Assembly: GCA_963823735.1 (NCBI GenBank)
Contig: CAWGMO010000010.1
Coordinates: forward strand, 186,001-250,000
Direction of reading: 5' to 3'
Length of the DNA stretch: 64,000 nucleotides
DNA from: Actinoallomurus sp963823735
GTDB lineage: Bacteria; Actinomycetota; Actinomycetes; Streptosporangiales; Streptosporangiaceae
How positions within the stretch are numbered: position 1 is the first letter of the stretch; the number at the start of each line of letters is the position of its first letter. The notes under the pieces were generated by a model. It did no database searches and was not told the origin of the DNA. It saw only the letters and a list, made by a program, of their open reading frames with translations. This document shows positions 1-8,333 of the stretch, one piece after another. A program made the position numbers and the translations under genes.

Positions 1-667
1 CCTCGGCCAGGGCCGCCTTGTACTCGTCGACGCGCCGCCGGACGGTGTCGGGGCCGACTCCCATGCCGAAGCCGATGACCCCGAGACCCAGCCGGCCCGC
101 CTCGGGATAGCTGGTCGGGCTCGTGCACGCGGCCCACATGGGCGGATGCGGCTTCTGCAGCGGTTTGGGGAAGACGGTACGGCCCGGGACCTTCACGTAC
201 TTCCCGTCGAAGTGGACCGGTTCGTCGGAGGTCCACAGCTTCGGGATCAGACTGACGGCCTCACGCCACATCGGCTTGCTGTCGCCGGCGTCGATGCCGA
301 ACCCGCCGAGCTCCTCCTCGGTCACCGAGCGGCCGGTCCCGAACTCGAGCCGGCCGTTGGACATGATGTCGAGCGCCGCGGCGCGCTCGGCCACGCGTAC
401 CGGGTGGTTGAACGGGGCCGGCACCAGCACGACGCCGTGCCCGATGCGGATGCGCTCGGTGTGCTGGGCGACGCTCGCCAGCCACACCTCGGGCGCCGAG
501 CTGTGCGAGAACTCCTCCAGGAAGTGGTGCTCGACGGTCCAGACGTGGGTGTAGCCCAGCCGGTCCGCCTCGCGTGCCTGGGCGACGGCGTTCCAGTACG
601 TGTCGTACTCCGAGCGCGGTCCCCACGGCTTGGGCACGCCCATCTCATAGATCAGACCGAAGTCCAC
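1..667 (-). CDS. LLM-class flavin/F420-dependent oxidoreductase, 3' end beyond window
   Basis: About 222 residues of a luciferase-like (bacterial-luciferase TIM barrel) oxidoreductase are visible; the C-terminus runs off the left edge. I read the start as GTG at 667, preceded by AAAGGGG. The protein opens VDFGLIYEMGV and contains the family patterns WTVEHHFLEEF, IRIGHGVVLVP, NHPVRVAERAAALDIMSNGR and FGTGRSVTEEELGGFG. Such proteins reduce or hydroxylate organic substrates with FMN or F420. It is divergent from a second LLM gene, and a TetR-type palindrome (721-740) lies between them, so both are probably controlled by the TetR at 7417. The substrate is unknown. Family certain, cofactor not certain. 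Confidence 0.85.
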   Translation of the reverse strand, partial: MDFGLIYEMGVPKPWGPRSEYDTYWNAVAQAREADRLGYTHVWTVEHHFLEEFSHSSAPEVWLASVAQHTERIRIGHGVVLVPAPFNHPVRVAERAAALDIMSNGRLEFGTGRSVTEEELGGFGIDAGDSKPMWREAVSLIPKLWTSDEPVHFDGKYVKVPGRTVFPKPLQKPHPPMWAACTSPTSYPEAGRLGLGVIGFGMGVGPDTVRRRVDEYKAALAE

Positions 668-720
668 GGCGGGATCCCCTTTCGTCGTCGTGCGTCCACG
701 CTAGGCAGCCGCGAGGCATC

Positions 721-740
721 TGTCAACGGACGCGTTGACA
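721..740. promoter_or_regulatory. TetR-type operator overlapping the -35 box of the 791 gene
   Basis: Perfect 8-bp inverted repeat TGTCAACG-gacg-CGTTGACA. Its right half supplies a TTGACA -35 box (735-740), with TAGCGT at 759-764 as a plausible -10 (18-bp spacing) for the gene starting at 791. Nearly the same 20-mer recurs at 7301-7320 beside the TetR gene. This makes it the likely binding site of that regulator, acting by blocking RNA polymerase. Confidence 0.7.
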
Positions 741-790
741 GATTTGGATGTCGCGTCATAGCGTGCTGCCAGGAAAGAAGGGACCCTGAG

Positions 791-1636
791 ATGGACTTCG
801 GAATTCTGGTCATGCCCACCGACGAGGGGCCGGATCCGCTGGAACTGGCGGCACGGGCGGAGGATCTCGGCCTGGAGTCGATCTTCCTTCCCGACCACAC
901 GCACGTACCGGCGAGCCGCCGCACCCCGTTCCCGAACCCGCCGTACGGCGAGCTGCCACGGGAGTACCACCGGTTCCGCGATCCGCTCGTCACGCTCGCC
1001 GGCATGGCCGCGGTGACCTCGACGATCAGGCTCGGCACCTGTGTGTGCCTCGTCGTCGAACGCGACCCGATCCTGATGGCCAAGGAGGTCGCGACCCTGG
1101 ACCTCATGTCGGGCGGCCGGGTGCTCCTCGGCGTCGGGGCCGGCTGGAACCGCGAGGAGATGGAGAACCACGGCACCGACCCGCGCACCCGCATGGCGCT
1201 GCTCGGCGAGCGCGTCCGCGCGATGAAGGAGATCTGGACGCACGAGCAGGCCGAGTTCCACGGGCGGTTCGTCGACTTCGACCCGATCTACTCCTGGCCG
1301 AAGCCCGTACAGACCCCCTGGCCACCGGTGATCGTCGGCGGCAACGGGCCAACGGTCCTCGACCGGGTCGTGGAGTACGGCGACGGCTGGTTCCCCGGCC
1401 ACCAGCGCGACCTCACCGCCCTCGGCGACCGCATCGCGGAGCTGCGCGTACGCGCGGCGGACGCCGGACGGCCCCCGATACCGGTCACCATCGCGCTCGC
1501 CCGGCTGGAACACCTGGACCGCTACGCCGAGATCGGGGCGGCCCGCTGCGTCTTCGCCGTGCCGCACGACACGCGCGATGCCGCGATCAAGGTGATGAAC
1601 GAGGTCGCCGCGGAGGCGCGGCGGTTCAACGGCTGA
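791..1636 (+). CDS. LLM-class F420-dependent oxidoreductase (TIGR03619-like)
   Basis: 281 residues, normal for short F420-type luciferase-like oxidoreductases. The protein starts MDFGILVMPTDEG and carries LESIFLPDHTHVP, RLGTCVCLV, KEVATLDLMSGGRVLLGVGAGW, WPPVIVGGNGP and VEYGDGWFP, all typical of F420-dependent LLM enzymes. ATG 791 follows GGAAAGAAGG. The -35 box sits inside the TetR-type palindrome at 721-740. It ends at a shared hairpin before the convergent CoA-ligase gene. The physiological substrate is not evident. With the neighbouring CoA ligase, CoA-transferase and lyase it probably belongs to a catabolic pathway for an organic acid. Confidence 0.88.
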   Translation: MDFGILVMPTDEGPDPLELAARAEDLGLESIFLPDHTHVPASRRTPFPNPPYGELPREYHRFRDPLVTLAGMAAVTSTIRLGTCVCLVVERDPILMAKEVATLDLMSGGRVLLGVGAGWNREEMENHGTDPRTRMALLGERVRAMKEIWTHEQAEFHGRFVDFDPIYSWPKPVQTPWPPVIVGGNGPTVLDRVVEYGDGWFPGHQRDLTALGDRIAELRVRAADAGRPPIPVTIALARLEHLDRYAEIGAARCVFAVPHDTRDAAIKVMNEVAAEARRFNG

Positions 1637-1639
1637 TCA

Positions 1640-1685
1640 CTCCTCCGGCGCGACGCGCGAGCCGCACCGCGCCGCGCCGGAGGAG
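1640..1685. terminator. Bidirectional hairpin terminator between convergent genes
   Basis: Perfect 13-bp arms, CTCCTCCGGCGCG (1640-1652) and CGCGCCGGAGGAG (1673-1685), around a 20-base GC-rich loop. It lies 3 bases after the stop of the LLM gene and 3 bases before the stop of the convergent ligase. There is no T tract, as is common in actinomycetes. Confidence 0.75.
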
Positions 1686-1688
1686 CCG

Positions 1689-3287
1689 TCAGACCTTGCG
1701 GGTGAGGACGTAGCCCGCGCCGACCCGGTCCCAGGCGTCACCGATCCCGTGCGCGCGGAGCCGGTAGCGCTCGATCTCGTTCTTGGTCACCGATCGCGGC
1801 AGCTCCGTGACGAACTCCAGGTAACGCGGGACCTTGAAGTAGGCGAGCTGCTCCTCGCAGAACCGGATGACCTCCACCGGGTCCAGCGAGACGCCGTCCC
1901 GCAGCAGCACGTAGGCCTTGATGTCCTCCTCGCCGACCTCGCTCGGCACGCCGACGACGGCGCACTCGGCGATCGCCGGGTGCAGCGACAGCGCCTGCTC
2001 GACCTCCACGGCCGCGATGTTCTCGCCCCGGCGGCGGATCGTGTGCGCCATCCGCCCCTCGAAGTGCAGGTGCCCGCTCTCGTCGAGCCGGCCGAGGTCA
2101 CCGGTGTGGAACCACAGGTTCCGGCACGCCTCGACGTACTTGTCCGGCTGCCGGTAGTACTCCAGCAGGAAGGTGGCCGGGTGCACCGGCCGCATCGTGA
2201 TCTCGCCGACGACGTCCGGCGGGCACGCACGGCCGTCCGGGCCTTCGATCATCAGCTCCGCCCAGCCGCACGGGGTGCCTTGTGAGTGGTACGCCCGGTC
2301 GTCCTGCCGCTGGCCGACACAGCCGAGCGGGCCGGTCTCGGTCTGGCCGTACAGCTCCAGCATGTCGAGGCCGAAACGCGCGGCGAACTCCTCCGCGACC
2401 TCCCGCCGGAGCTGCCCGGTCGCCGTGCCCGCGATACGCAGCGGGTTGTCGGCGTCGTCGGGGCGTTCGGGGTGGTTCAGCAGGACGGTCATGAGCGGGC
2501 CGACGAGCACGGTGATCGTGGTCCCGTACGCGCGGGCGAGCGCCCAGAAGCGCGAGGCGCTGAACCTCCGGCTCAGGACCGTGGTCAGGCCCAGGTAGAA
2601 GGGCGTGGCGACGTCGACCGCCGAGCCGATCGTGTGGCACATCTGGCCGAGACCGAGGTGCACGTCGTCCGGGCGCGGCTCGAACATCTCCTTGTACCGG
2701 AGGAACCCCGGGAAGTACCAGAGGTTGGCGACCAGCACGCCCTTGGGCATCCCGGTACTGCCGCCGGTGTAGATCAGGCCGGCCGGGTCGGAGGGGGCGA
2801 CCTCTTCATGCGGTTCGTCCGGCGCGCCCTTCCGCAGGTCCTCGAACGAGGCCGTCCCGTCGCCGGCGGGCCCGCGCACCACGACGGTCATCGCCTGGCC
2901 GGCGAGCTCGTCGCGTACGGCCACGACGTTGGGGAACAGCTCGTGGTCGGCGACCAGCACCGTGGGCGCGGCGTTCGCGATCGTGTAGACGAGGTCACGC
3001 CGGACGAGCGCGATGTTCAGCGGCGCCCAGACCGCGCCGAGCTTCGCGCAGGCGAACCACACGCGGATGTGGTCGATCGAGTTGTACATGTAGGTGGCGA
3101 CGACGTCGCCCTTGGCCACGCCCATGGCCCGCAGGGAGTTGGCGATCCGGTTGGCGTCGGTGTCCGCGTCGGCGTAGCTGAGGCGTTCGCCCTCGACGAT
3201 GGCGAACGTCCGGTCGCCGAGCACCCGGCGCTCGCGGATCAGGTCGCGGAGCGTGGCGACGTCGAGCTCATGTCCGTTCAGCAGCAT
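1689..3287 (-). CDS. Acyl-CoA synthetase (AMP-binding, CaiC-like)
   Basis: 532 residues of the ANL superfamily: it activates a carboxylic acid with ATP and transfers it to CoA. Visible motifs are the P-loop YTGGSTGMPKG, the adenylate-binding LYGQTETGP, the hinge-side FHTGDLGRLD and the catalytic Lys region PRSVTKNEIERY. ATG 3287 has AGGAGG eight bases upstream. It is the last gene of a minus-strand operon starting at 7241 (lyase, epimerase, CaiB, SMP-30, ligase). A CoA ligase beside a CaiB-type CoA-transferase resembles carnitine or branched-acid activation, but the substrate is unknown. Confidence 0.88.
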   Translation of the reverse strand: MLLNGHELDVATLRDLIRERRVLGDRTFAIVEGERLSYADADTDANRIANSLRAMGVAKGDVVATYMYNSIDHIRVWFACAKLGAVWAPLNIALVRRDLVYTIANAAPTVLVADHELFPNVVAVRDELAGQAMTVVVRGPAGDGTASFEDLRKGAPDEPHEEVAPSDPAGLIYTGGSTGMPKGVLVANLWYFPGFLRYKEMFEPRPDDVHLGLGQMCHTIGSAVDVATPFYLGLTTVLSRRFSASRFWALARAYGTTITVLVGPLMTVLLNHPERPDDADNPLRIAGTATGQLRREVAEEFAARFGLDMLELYGQTETGPLGCVGQRQDDRAYHSQGTPCGWAELMIEGPDGRACPPDVVGEITMRPVHPATFLLEYYRQPDKYVEACRNLWFHTGDLGRLDESGHLHFEGRMAHTIRRRGENIAAVEVEQALSLHPAIAECAVVGVPSEVGEEDIKAYVLLRDGVSLDPVEVIRFCEEQLAYFKVPRYLEFVTELPRSVTKNEIERYRLRAHGIGDAWDRVGAGYVLTRKV

Positions 3288-3357
3288 GCCGGCCGCCTCC
3301 TGCCTTGCCTGGGCGCGCGGGCTTGTCTCGCTGTGAGAAGAGCATATGCGCAGGTCC

Positions 3358-4215
3358 TTACGGTGTGGTGGGGGCGCGGAAGGCGGGCAGCGGCAGGCCC
3401 GGGGTCTCGCGCTCCAGCGCGAGCACGCGGCCGCCCTTCGCCGCGGTGACGAACAGGGTCGCCAGGTCCGGGCCGCCGAAGCAGACGTTCGTCGGCATCG
3501 AACCCGCGCCGACGTCGACGCGCTCGATCTCGGTCCCGCCGGGATCGAGGACGATCACCGCGCCGGCCGTCGTCCCGGCGACCAGGATGTTGCCGTCCGC
3601 GTCGACGGCCATCCCGTCGGGATGCCCGTCGGTGAGCTCGGCGAGCGTGTGTGCCGGGCCCAGCTCGCCGTCGCGGCAGGAGTAGCGGAGGAGCCGCCGC
3701 GTCGCGGTCTCGGCGACGTACAGCACGGACGGGTCGGGCGCGAAGGCCAGCCCGTTGGGGAAGAACACCCCCTCCGCCGCGAGCACCGGCCCGTCCTCGC
3801 CGAGGCACAGCGACCAGACCCGCCCGGGCTCGGGCGTGCCGTGCAGCGCCGGCCCGCGCGGGTCGGTGAACCACAGCCGCCCGCCGGGACCGACGACGCA
3901 GTCGTTCGGCGCGTGCAGGCCGTACGAGGCGATCATGGCCACCCGGTCGCCGGTCAGGCGCTGCACGCCGCCGGGCACGTACGCGGCCTCCCCGGTGCGC
4001 AGGTGGGAGCCGCCCTGGGCGATCCACACGGCACCGCCGGCGTCCTCGGCGAGGCCGCTCGGCGCGCCGCCGGTCTCGGCGATCGGCCGGGCGCCGCCGC
4101 CGTCGAGGCCGACCTCGAAGACATGCCCCCGGGAGACGCTGACCACCAGGAGCCGGCCGTCGGAGGTCCACAGCGGGCCCTCGGTCAGGCCGATCCCCGA
4201 CGCGAGAGTGATCAC
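3358..4215 (-). CDS. SMP-30/gluconolactonase-family protein
   Basis: 285 residues from GTG 4215. This start overlaps the upstream CaiB stop by four bases (GTGA), whereas longer in-frame versions run into low-complexity Arg-rich translation. It is a six-bladed propeller lactonase. Metal-site signatures: GIGLTEGPLW (Glu), GLHAPNDCVVGPGGRLWFTD (Asn), FFPNGLAFAPD and GHPDGMAVDADGN (Asp). It probably hydrolyses a sugar or organic lactone in the cytoplasm, as no signal peptide is seen. Its position inside the CoA operon suggests a lactone intermediate in the pathway. Confidence 0.85.
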   Translation of the reverse strand: MITLASGIGLTEGPLWTSDGRLLVVSVSRGHVFEVGLDGGGARPIAETGGAPSGLAEDAGGAVWIAQGGSHLRTGEAAYVPGGVQRLTGDRVAMIASYGLHAPNDCVVGPGGRLWFTDPRGPALHGTPEPGRVWSLCLGEDGPVLAAEGVFFPNGLAFAPDPSVLYVAETATRRLLRYSCRDGELGPAHTLAELTDGHPDGMAVDADGNILVAGTTAGAVIVLDPGGTEIERVDVGAGSMPTNVCFGGPDLATLFVTAAKGGRVLALERETPGLPLPAFRAPTTP

Positions 4216-5315
4216 GGCGCCAGCACCTCCCGCGTGTGCTGGCCCAGCTCGGGCGCGCGGGACCGGAACCGGCCGAGGACCCGGCCGTCGGCCAGGACGG
4301 GGAAGACGACCTGCGCCTCCCCGTCGCACCGGGCGACGATCTCGCGGGCGCGTGCCTGCGGGCCGTTCGCGGCCTCGGCGAGCGTGACCACCCGTTCGAC
4401 CGGGACGTCCCGTTCCTCGAAGACGGCGAGCCACTCGCCCGCGTCCCGCCGGGCGATCACCGAGGTGAGCAGCCGTTTGAGCTCGTCGCCGTGACGACGG
4501 CGGCCGTCCTCGTCGTCGAACCGGGGCTCCCGCAGCTCGGGGACCTCCTCACTCAGGATCGCGCGCAGCCGGACCCAGAACTTCTGCTCGACCGCGCTGA
4601 CCGCCAGCAGCCCGCCGTCCTTCGCCGCGTAGACGTCGTTCGTGGCGTACACGCCGAGCCGGTCCTCGTTCGCGACGGTGAAGCCGGGGCCGCCGCGCGG
4701 GCTGACGAACGCCATCGTCGCGTCGGCGATCGCGACGTCGAGGTAGGCGCCCTCGCCCGTACGGTCGCGTGCGCGCAGCGCGCTCAGGATGGCGATCACC
4801 GCGTGGGTGGACGCGGCGAGGTCGGCGACGGGTACCCCGGAACGGCGCGGCTCCTCGCCCCAGTGCGCGGAGAACGACAGCCCGCCGGAGGCCGCCAGGA
4901 AGGTGAGGTCGTGCCCGGCCCTGTCCTGGTTCGGCCCGGTCTGGCCGAAGCCCGAGATCGAGCAGTAGACGATGTCCGGGCGCACTTTGCGCGCGTCCTC
5001 GTAGGAGACGCCGAGCCGCGCGGCCACTCCGGGCCGGAAGCCCTCGACGATGACGTCCGCGTCCTTCACCAGGCGAAGGCAGGCGGCGCGTTCGTCCTCG
5101 TCCTTGAGATCCGCCACGATCCCGCGCTTGTTGCGGTTGGCCACCGCGAACAGGCCGGTGGGGAAATGCCGCGCCTCGTCGCCCCGCGGCGGCTCCACCT
5201 TGATCACGTCCGCGCCGAGGTCCCCGAGGATCTGCGTGGTGTACGGGCCGGGCAGCAGCGCGGCGAACTCGATGACGCGCAGCCCGGCGAGCGGCCCGGG
5301 ATCGTCCGGTGTCAT
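4212..5315 (-). CDS. CaiB/BaiF-type family III CoA-transferase
   Basis: 367 residues, slightly short for family III CoA-transferases. N-terminal GLRVIEFAALLPGPYTTQIL and LGADVIKVEPP, then EGFRPGVAARLG and YCSISGFGQTGP, are hallmark blocks. The conserved Asp is in SGVPVADLAAS. These enzymes move CoA between a thioester donor and an acid acceptor through an aspartyl-CoA anhydride. It overlaps its upstream (epimerase) and downstream (SMP-30) neighbours by four bases each, indicating translational coupling. The acid substrate cannot be told from sequence. Confidence 0.9.
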   Translation of the reverse strand: MTPDDPGPLAGLRVIEFAALLPGPYTTQILGDLGADVIKVEPPRGDEARHFPTGLFAVANRNKRGIVADLKDEDERAACLRLVKDADVIVEGFRPGVAARLGVSYEDARKVRPDIVYCSISGFGQTGPNQDRAGHDLTFLAASGGLSFSAHWGEEPRRSGVPVADLAASTHAVIAILSALRARDRTGEGAYLDVAIADATMAFVSPRGGPGFTVANEDRLGVYATNDVYAAKDGGLLAVSAVEQKFWVRLRAILSEEVPELREPRFDDEDGRRRHGDELKRLLTSVIARRDAGEWLAVFEERDVPVERVVTLAEAANGPQARAREIVARCDGEAQVVFPVLADGRVLGRFRSRAPELGQHTREVLAP

Positions 5316-6244
5316 GCGACCACCCGCTCGGCGCGCGCCCGCTCGTACTCGATCACCGAGGCCATGCCGTCTTCGAGCGACCGGTGCGCGAACCCGAACT
5401 CCTCGCGGCCACGCGTGTTGTCGACGGCGTGCGGCAGGATCGGCCGTGTGCCGGTACCGAAGACGGTGTTCGCGGACGGCACGAGCCGTCCGACCGTGTC
5501 CGCGATCTCCCCGAACGACACGTCGAGGCCGCCGAGGTCGTACACGGAGTGCCGGGGCCGGTCCGCCTCGATCACCCGGACGAGCGCGTCGGCGGTGTCG
5601 TCCACGTGCGCGACGCAGACGCGCGCCTCGCGCCGGTACTCGACGGTTCCGGTCTCGCCGTGCGCGGCGCAGACGGCGGGCACGTTGACGCGGCGGCTCG
5701 CGAACTTCGCGCCGGGGCCGTAGATCGAGGGCAGCCGGACCGAGGTGATGACGTTGTCGCCGATCACGGCGTTGACGTCCCGGCCGACGAACTCACCGAG
5801 GATCTTGTACGCGCCGTAGATGATGTTGGGCGCGACCCGGCTCTCCTCCGAGACGGGCGAGCCGTCGTCGGGCTGGAACCCGTGCACCGCGGTCGAGCTG
5901 GGGAACAGGATGCGCTTGATGTCGAGGGCGTAGGCGAGGCTGAACAGCCGCCACGCCGCGGTGCCCATCACCTCGAGTTCGCGCTCCAGCCCGGCCTCCC
6001 CGGGGGTGGCGCGGAAGTAGGGCCCGTAGTAGACGGCGTCGGCCCCTTGGCGGCCGATGGCGCCGAGCAGCACCTCGCGGCTCGACCCGTCGCCGACGAT
6101 CCACTCGATGTCGTCGGCGACGTCGGCCAGCCGGCCGGGACCCGGCTTGACCTCCAGTGCCGTCACGGTGTGCCCGCGCTCCAGGAGCCGGCGGCACAGC
6201 GCGGCGCCGACGAAACCCTTCGCGCCCACGGCGAGTACTCGCAT
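5312..6244 (-). CDS. NAD(P)-dependent epimerase/dehydratase (extended SDR)
   Basis: 310 residues, Rossmann fold. The nucleotide motif is GAKGFVG at residues 8-14, and the catalytic YxxxK is YGAYKILGE near residue 160, with LFPSSTAVHG before it. Members oxidise, epimerise or dehydrate sugars and other hydroxy compounds. The stop overlaps the start of the CaiB gene. Within this operon it probably oxidises or reduces a hydroxylated intermediate; the specific reaction is unknown. Confidence 0.85.
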   Translation of the reverse strand: MRVLAVGAKGFVGAALCRRLLERGHTVTALEVKPGPGRLADVADDIEWIVGDGSSREVLLGAIGRQGADAVYYGPYFRATPGEAGLERELEVMGTAAWRLFSLAYALDIKRILFPSSTAVHGFQPDDGSPVSEESRVAPNIIYGAYKILGEFVGRDVNAVIGDNVITSVRLPSIYGPGAKFASRRVNVPAVCAAHGETGTVEYRREARVCVAHVDDTADALVRVIEADRPRHSVYDLGGLDVSFGEIADTVGRLVPSANTVFGTGTRPILPHAVDNTRGREEFGFAHRSLEDGMASVIEYERARAERVVA

Positions 6245-6257
6245 GGTCGCCCTCCCC

Positions 6258-7241
6258 TCAGACGCCCGAGCTCAGGAGCTCGTGCTTCCACGCGACGGGG
6301 CTCGACGCGTGCAGCCGCGCGCTGATCGGACGGCCGCTGAGACCCGCGTACTCCCGCGTGACGCGCATGATCTGCTCGACGTCCACGCCGAGGTCGAACC
6401 CGGCGCCGACGAGCATCTCGACGAAGTCCTCCGTCGCGACGTTGCCGAGCGCCTCGGGCACGAAGGGGAAGTCGCCGCCCCAGCCGCCGAAGGCCGCGTC
6501 GATCACCAGGTTCTCGAACGGCGACATCAGCGCGGCGAAGATGTTGGCGAGCCCGGCTCCGCGCGTGTCGTGGAAGTGCAGTCCCAGGCGGGCGTCGGAC
6601 GGGATCACCTCGCTCAGCGCGGTCAGGAGCCGCAGGACCTGGAGCGGGTCGGCCTGCCCGGTCGAGTCCGAGATGATCAGCTCGCTCACGCCGGCCATGG
6701 CGTGGATGCGCGCGGCGTGCTCGACGACGCGCTCCGGCTCGATCCGGCCCTCGATCGAGCAGCCGTACGCCGTGCTGAGGAACACCGCGACGTTCAGCCC
6801 GGCGGCACTGGCCGTCGCGGCCTGCCGCTCGATCTGCTGGAGCAGCGCCTCTGGGGAGGCGGTCATCCCGTTGGCGCCGAGCACGGACGTGCTCTCGGCG
6901 AACACCACCAGGATGGTGTCCAGCAGCCCCTCCTCGCGCATGGTGAGGGCGCGGGCGAGCCCGCGGTCGTTCGGCACGAGCCCGGACAGCACGGTGTCCT
7001 CGCGCAGCGGCCCGAGCGCCCGCAGGAACTCCTCCGCGTCGGCCATCTGCGGCATCTTCGCGGGGTTGACGAACGCCACCGCGTTCAGCTCCCGCGCCCC
7101 GGCCTCCTTGAGGCCGCGGAACAGGCCCACCTTCTCCTCGGTGGTCAGTACGGATTCGTGGGACTGCAGGCCTTCGCGCAGTCCCACCTCTCGAAGCGTC
7201 ACGTGCGTGCCCTGTACGGCACGCAACTGTTGGTCGAGCAT
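6258..7241 (-). CDS. HMG-CoA lyase-like (HMGL/DRE-TIM) protein with altered active site
   Basis: 327 residues of the DRE-TIM metallolyase family. Metal-binding His residues are in LGLHFHDTRGAG, and GNVATEDFVEML matches the family C-terminus. Two canonical residues differ. The metal/substrate Asp of the R-D-G-L-Q motif is Glu (LREGLQ), and the loop that normally carries the catalytic Cys (GGCPF/Y) reads GGDFPF, with no Cys. It is therefore a lyase or aldolase-like paralogue rather than a proven HMG-CoA lyase. It is the first gene of the minus operon, divergent from the TetR gene across a TetR-type operator. Confidence 0.8.
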   Translation of the reverse strand: MLDQQLRAVQGTHVTLREVGLREGLQSHESVLTTEEKVGLFRGLKEAGARELNAVAFVNPAKMPQMADAEEFLRALGPLREDTVLSGLVPNDRGLARALTMREEGLLDTILVVFAESTSVLGANGMTASPEALLQQIERQAATASAAGLNVAVFLSTAYGCSIEGRIEPERVVEHAARIHAMAGVSELIISDSTGQADPLQVLRLLTALSEVIPSDARLGLHFHDTRGAGLANIFAALMSPFENLVIDAAFGGWGGDFPFVPEALGNVATEDFVEMLVGAGFDLGVDVEQIMRVTREYAGLSGRPISARLHASSPVAWKHELLSSGV

Positions 7242-7300
7242 GTTCCGACTCCGTCCGGTATGCGCCAGGAGCCTCGATCGTGCAGCACGAATACAGCTCT

Positions 7301-7320
7301 AGTCAACACTCGCGTTGATG
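7301..7320. promoter_or_regulatory. Second copy of the TetR-type operator
   Basis: AGTCAACACTCGCGTTGATG, an imperfect palindrome built on GTCAAC-N6-GTTGA. It matches the 721-740 site at 13 of 20 positions, including both half-site cores. It sits in the 175-bp divergent region between the lyase operon (7241) and the TetR gene (7417), so autoregulation and operon control are likely. Confidence 0.65.
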
Positions 7321-7416
7321 GTTTCGATGGCGGTGACGGAAGGCCGATACGATGGCAGGCCAGTGGGCGAAGGGGCTTTCGCGCCCGCCAGACCGTCTCC
7401 GATCAGGGGTTGACCG

Positions 7417-8058
7417 ATGCCGCCGAGCGGAATCTCCAAGCGACGCGCCGCCGCCAAGACCGACGCCAGCGGCCGCTACACCGAACGGCGCGAAGTCCTG
7501 ATCAAGGTCGCCGCCGAGGTGTTCCGCCAGAAGGGCTTCCCCGGTGCGACGCTGGAGGAGATCGCGGCCAAGGCCGGCATGGACCGCGCCTCGCTCTACT
7601 ACTACGTCTCCAGCAAGAAAGAGCTGTTCTACGAGGTCGTCGAGGAGACCGTCGCGACGAACGTCAGCGCCGCGGAGGCCATCCGCGACGGCTCGGACTC
7701 CCCCGGCGAAAAGCTCCGCGCGCTCCTCGTCGGCCTGCTGACCTCCTACGCCGAGCACCCGTCACTGTTCGTCTTCCTCCAGGAGGACATGACGAAGGTC
7801 GCCACCGCGCGTACCAAGACGGGCAAGCGGCTCCTCGAACTCATGCGAAGGTTCGACGAGGTCGTCGTGTCGATCGTTCAGCAGGGCGTCGACGACGGGT
7901 CGTTCCGGTCCGACGTCCCGGCCAAGATCTCCGCGTACGGCGTCATCGGCATGGCCAACTGGACCCACCGGTGGTTCACTCCCGGCGGCTCACTGAGCGG
8001 CGAGGACCTCGGCGCGGCGTTCGCCACACTGATCTCCGGCGGGCTGGAGAAGCGCTAG
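7417..8058 (+). CDS. TetR/AcrR-family transcriptional regulator
   Basis: 213 residues. The N-terminal helix-turn-helix is clear (FPGATLEEIAAKAGMDRASLYYYVSSKKELF, about residues 38-67), followed by a ligand-binding all-helical domain of normal size with a TetR_C-like pattern (MTKVATARTK, MANWTHRWF). It is divergent from the CoA-pathway operon. The operator copies at 721 and 7301 suggest it represses both LLM genes and the lyase operon and is relieved by a pathway intermediate, probably an acyl-CoA or acid. Its stop overlaps the convergent small membrane gene by four bases. Confidence 0.9.
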   Translation: MPPSGISKRRAAAKTDASGRYTERREVLIKVAAEVFRQKGFPGATLEEIAAKAGMDRASLYYYVSSKKELFYEVVEETVATNVSAAEAIRDGSDSPGEKLRALLVGLLTSYAEHPSLFVFLQEDMTKVATARTKTGKRLLELMRRFDEVVVSIVQQGVDDGSFRSDVPAKISAYGVIGMANWTHRWFTPGGSLSGEDLGAAFATLISGGLEKR

Positions 8059-8282
8059 CTCGCGCGCCTGCTGGTGAGGTAGAGCGGGAAGAAGAAGACC
8101 CACAGGGCGAGGCAGCCGAGCGCCCACGCCCCGGGCGTGTCCACGCGGAAGTTTCCGCTGGAGAAGACGACGGGACTACCCCGCTCGGAACGGATCTGCG
8201 CGTCGACGTACACCCACCGGTCGACGGCGACCAGGGCGAGGAGCAGGAGTACCGGCACTAGCGCCGTGGCCATCTCGATCAC
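8055..8282 (-). CDS. Small membrane protein, two transmembrane helices
   Basis: 75 residues, unrecognised. Two hydrophobic segments (about residues 5-25, LVPVLLLLALVAV; and 52-70, WALGCLALWVFFFPLYL) flank a short polar loop, and the end is basic (TSRRAS), consistent with N-in/C-in topology. It overlaps the tetR stop. The hydrophobic pattern and clean start make it a likely real gene, but no function can be given. Confidence 0.6.
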   Translation of the reverse strand: MIEMATALVPVLLLLALVAVDRWVYVDAQIRSERGSPVVFSSGNFRVDTPGAWALGCLALWVFFFPLYLTSRRAS

Positions 8283-8333
8283 GCTCCATCGAACTCATTC
8301 CGGGTCCTTCACCCCATTGTGGCGTACCAGGAA

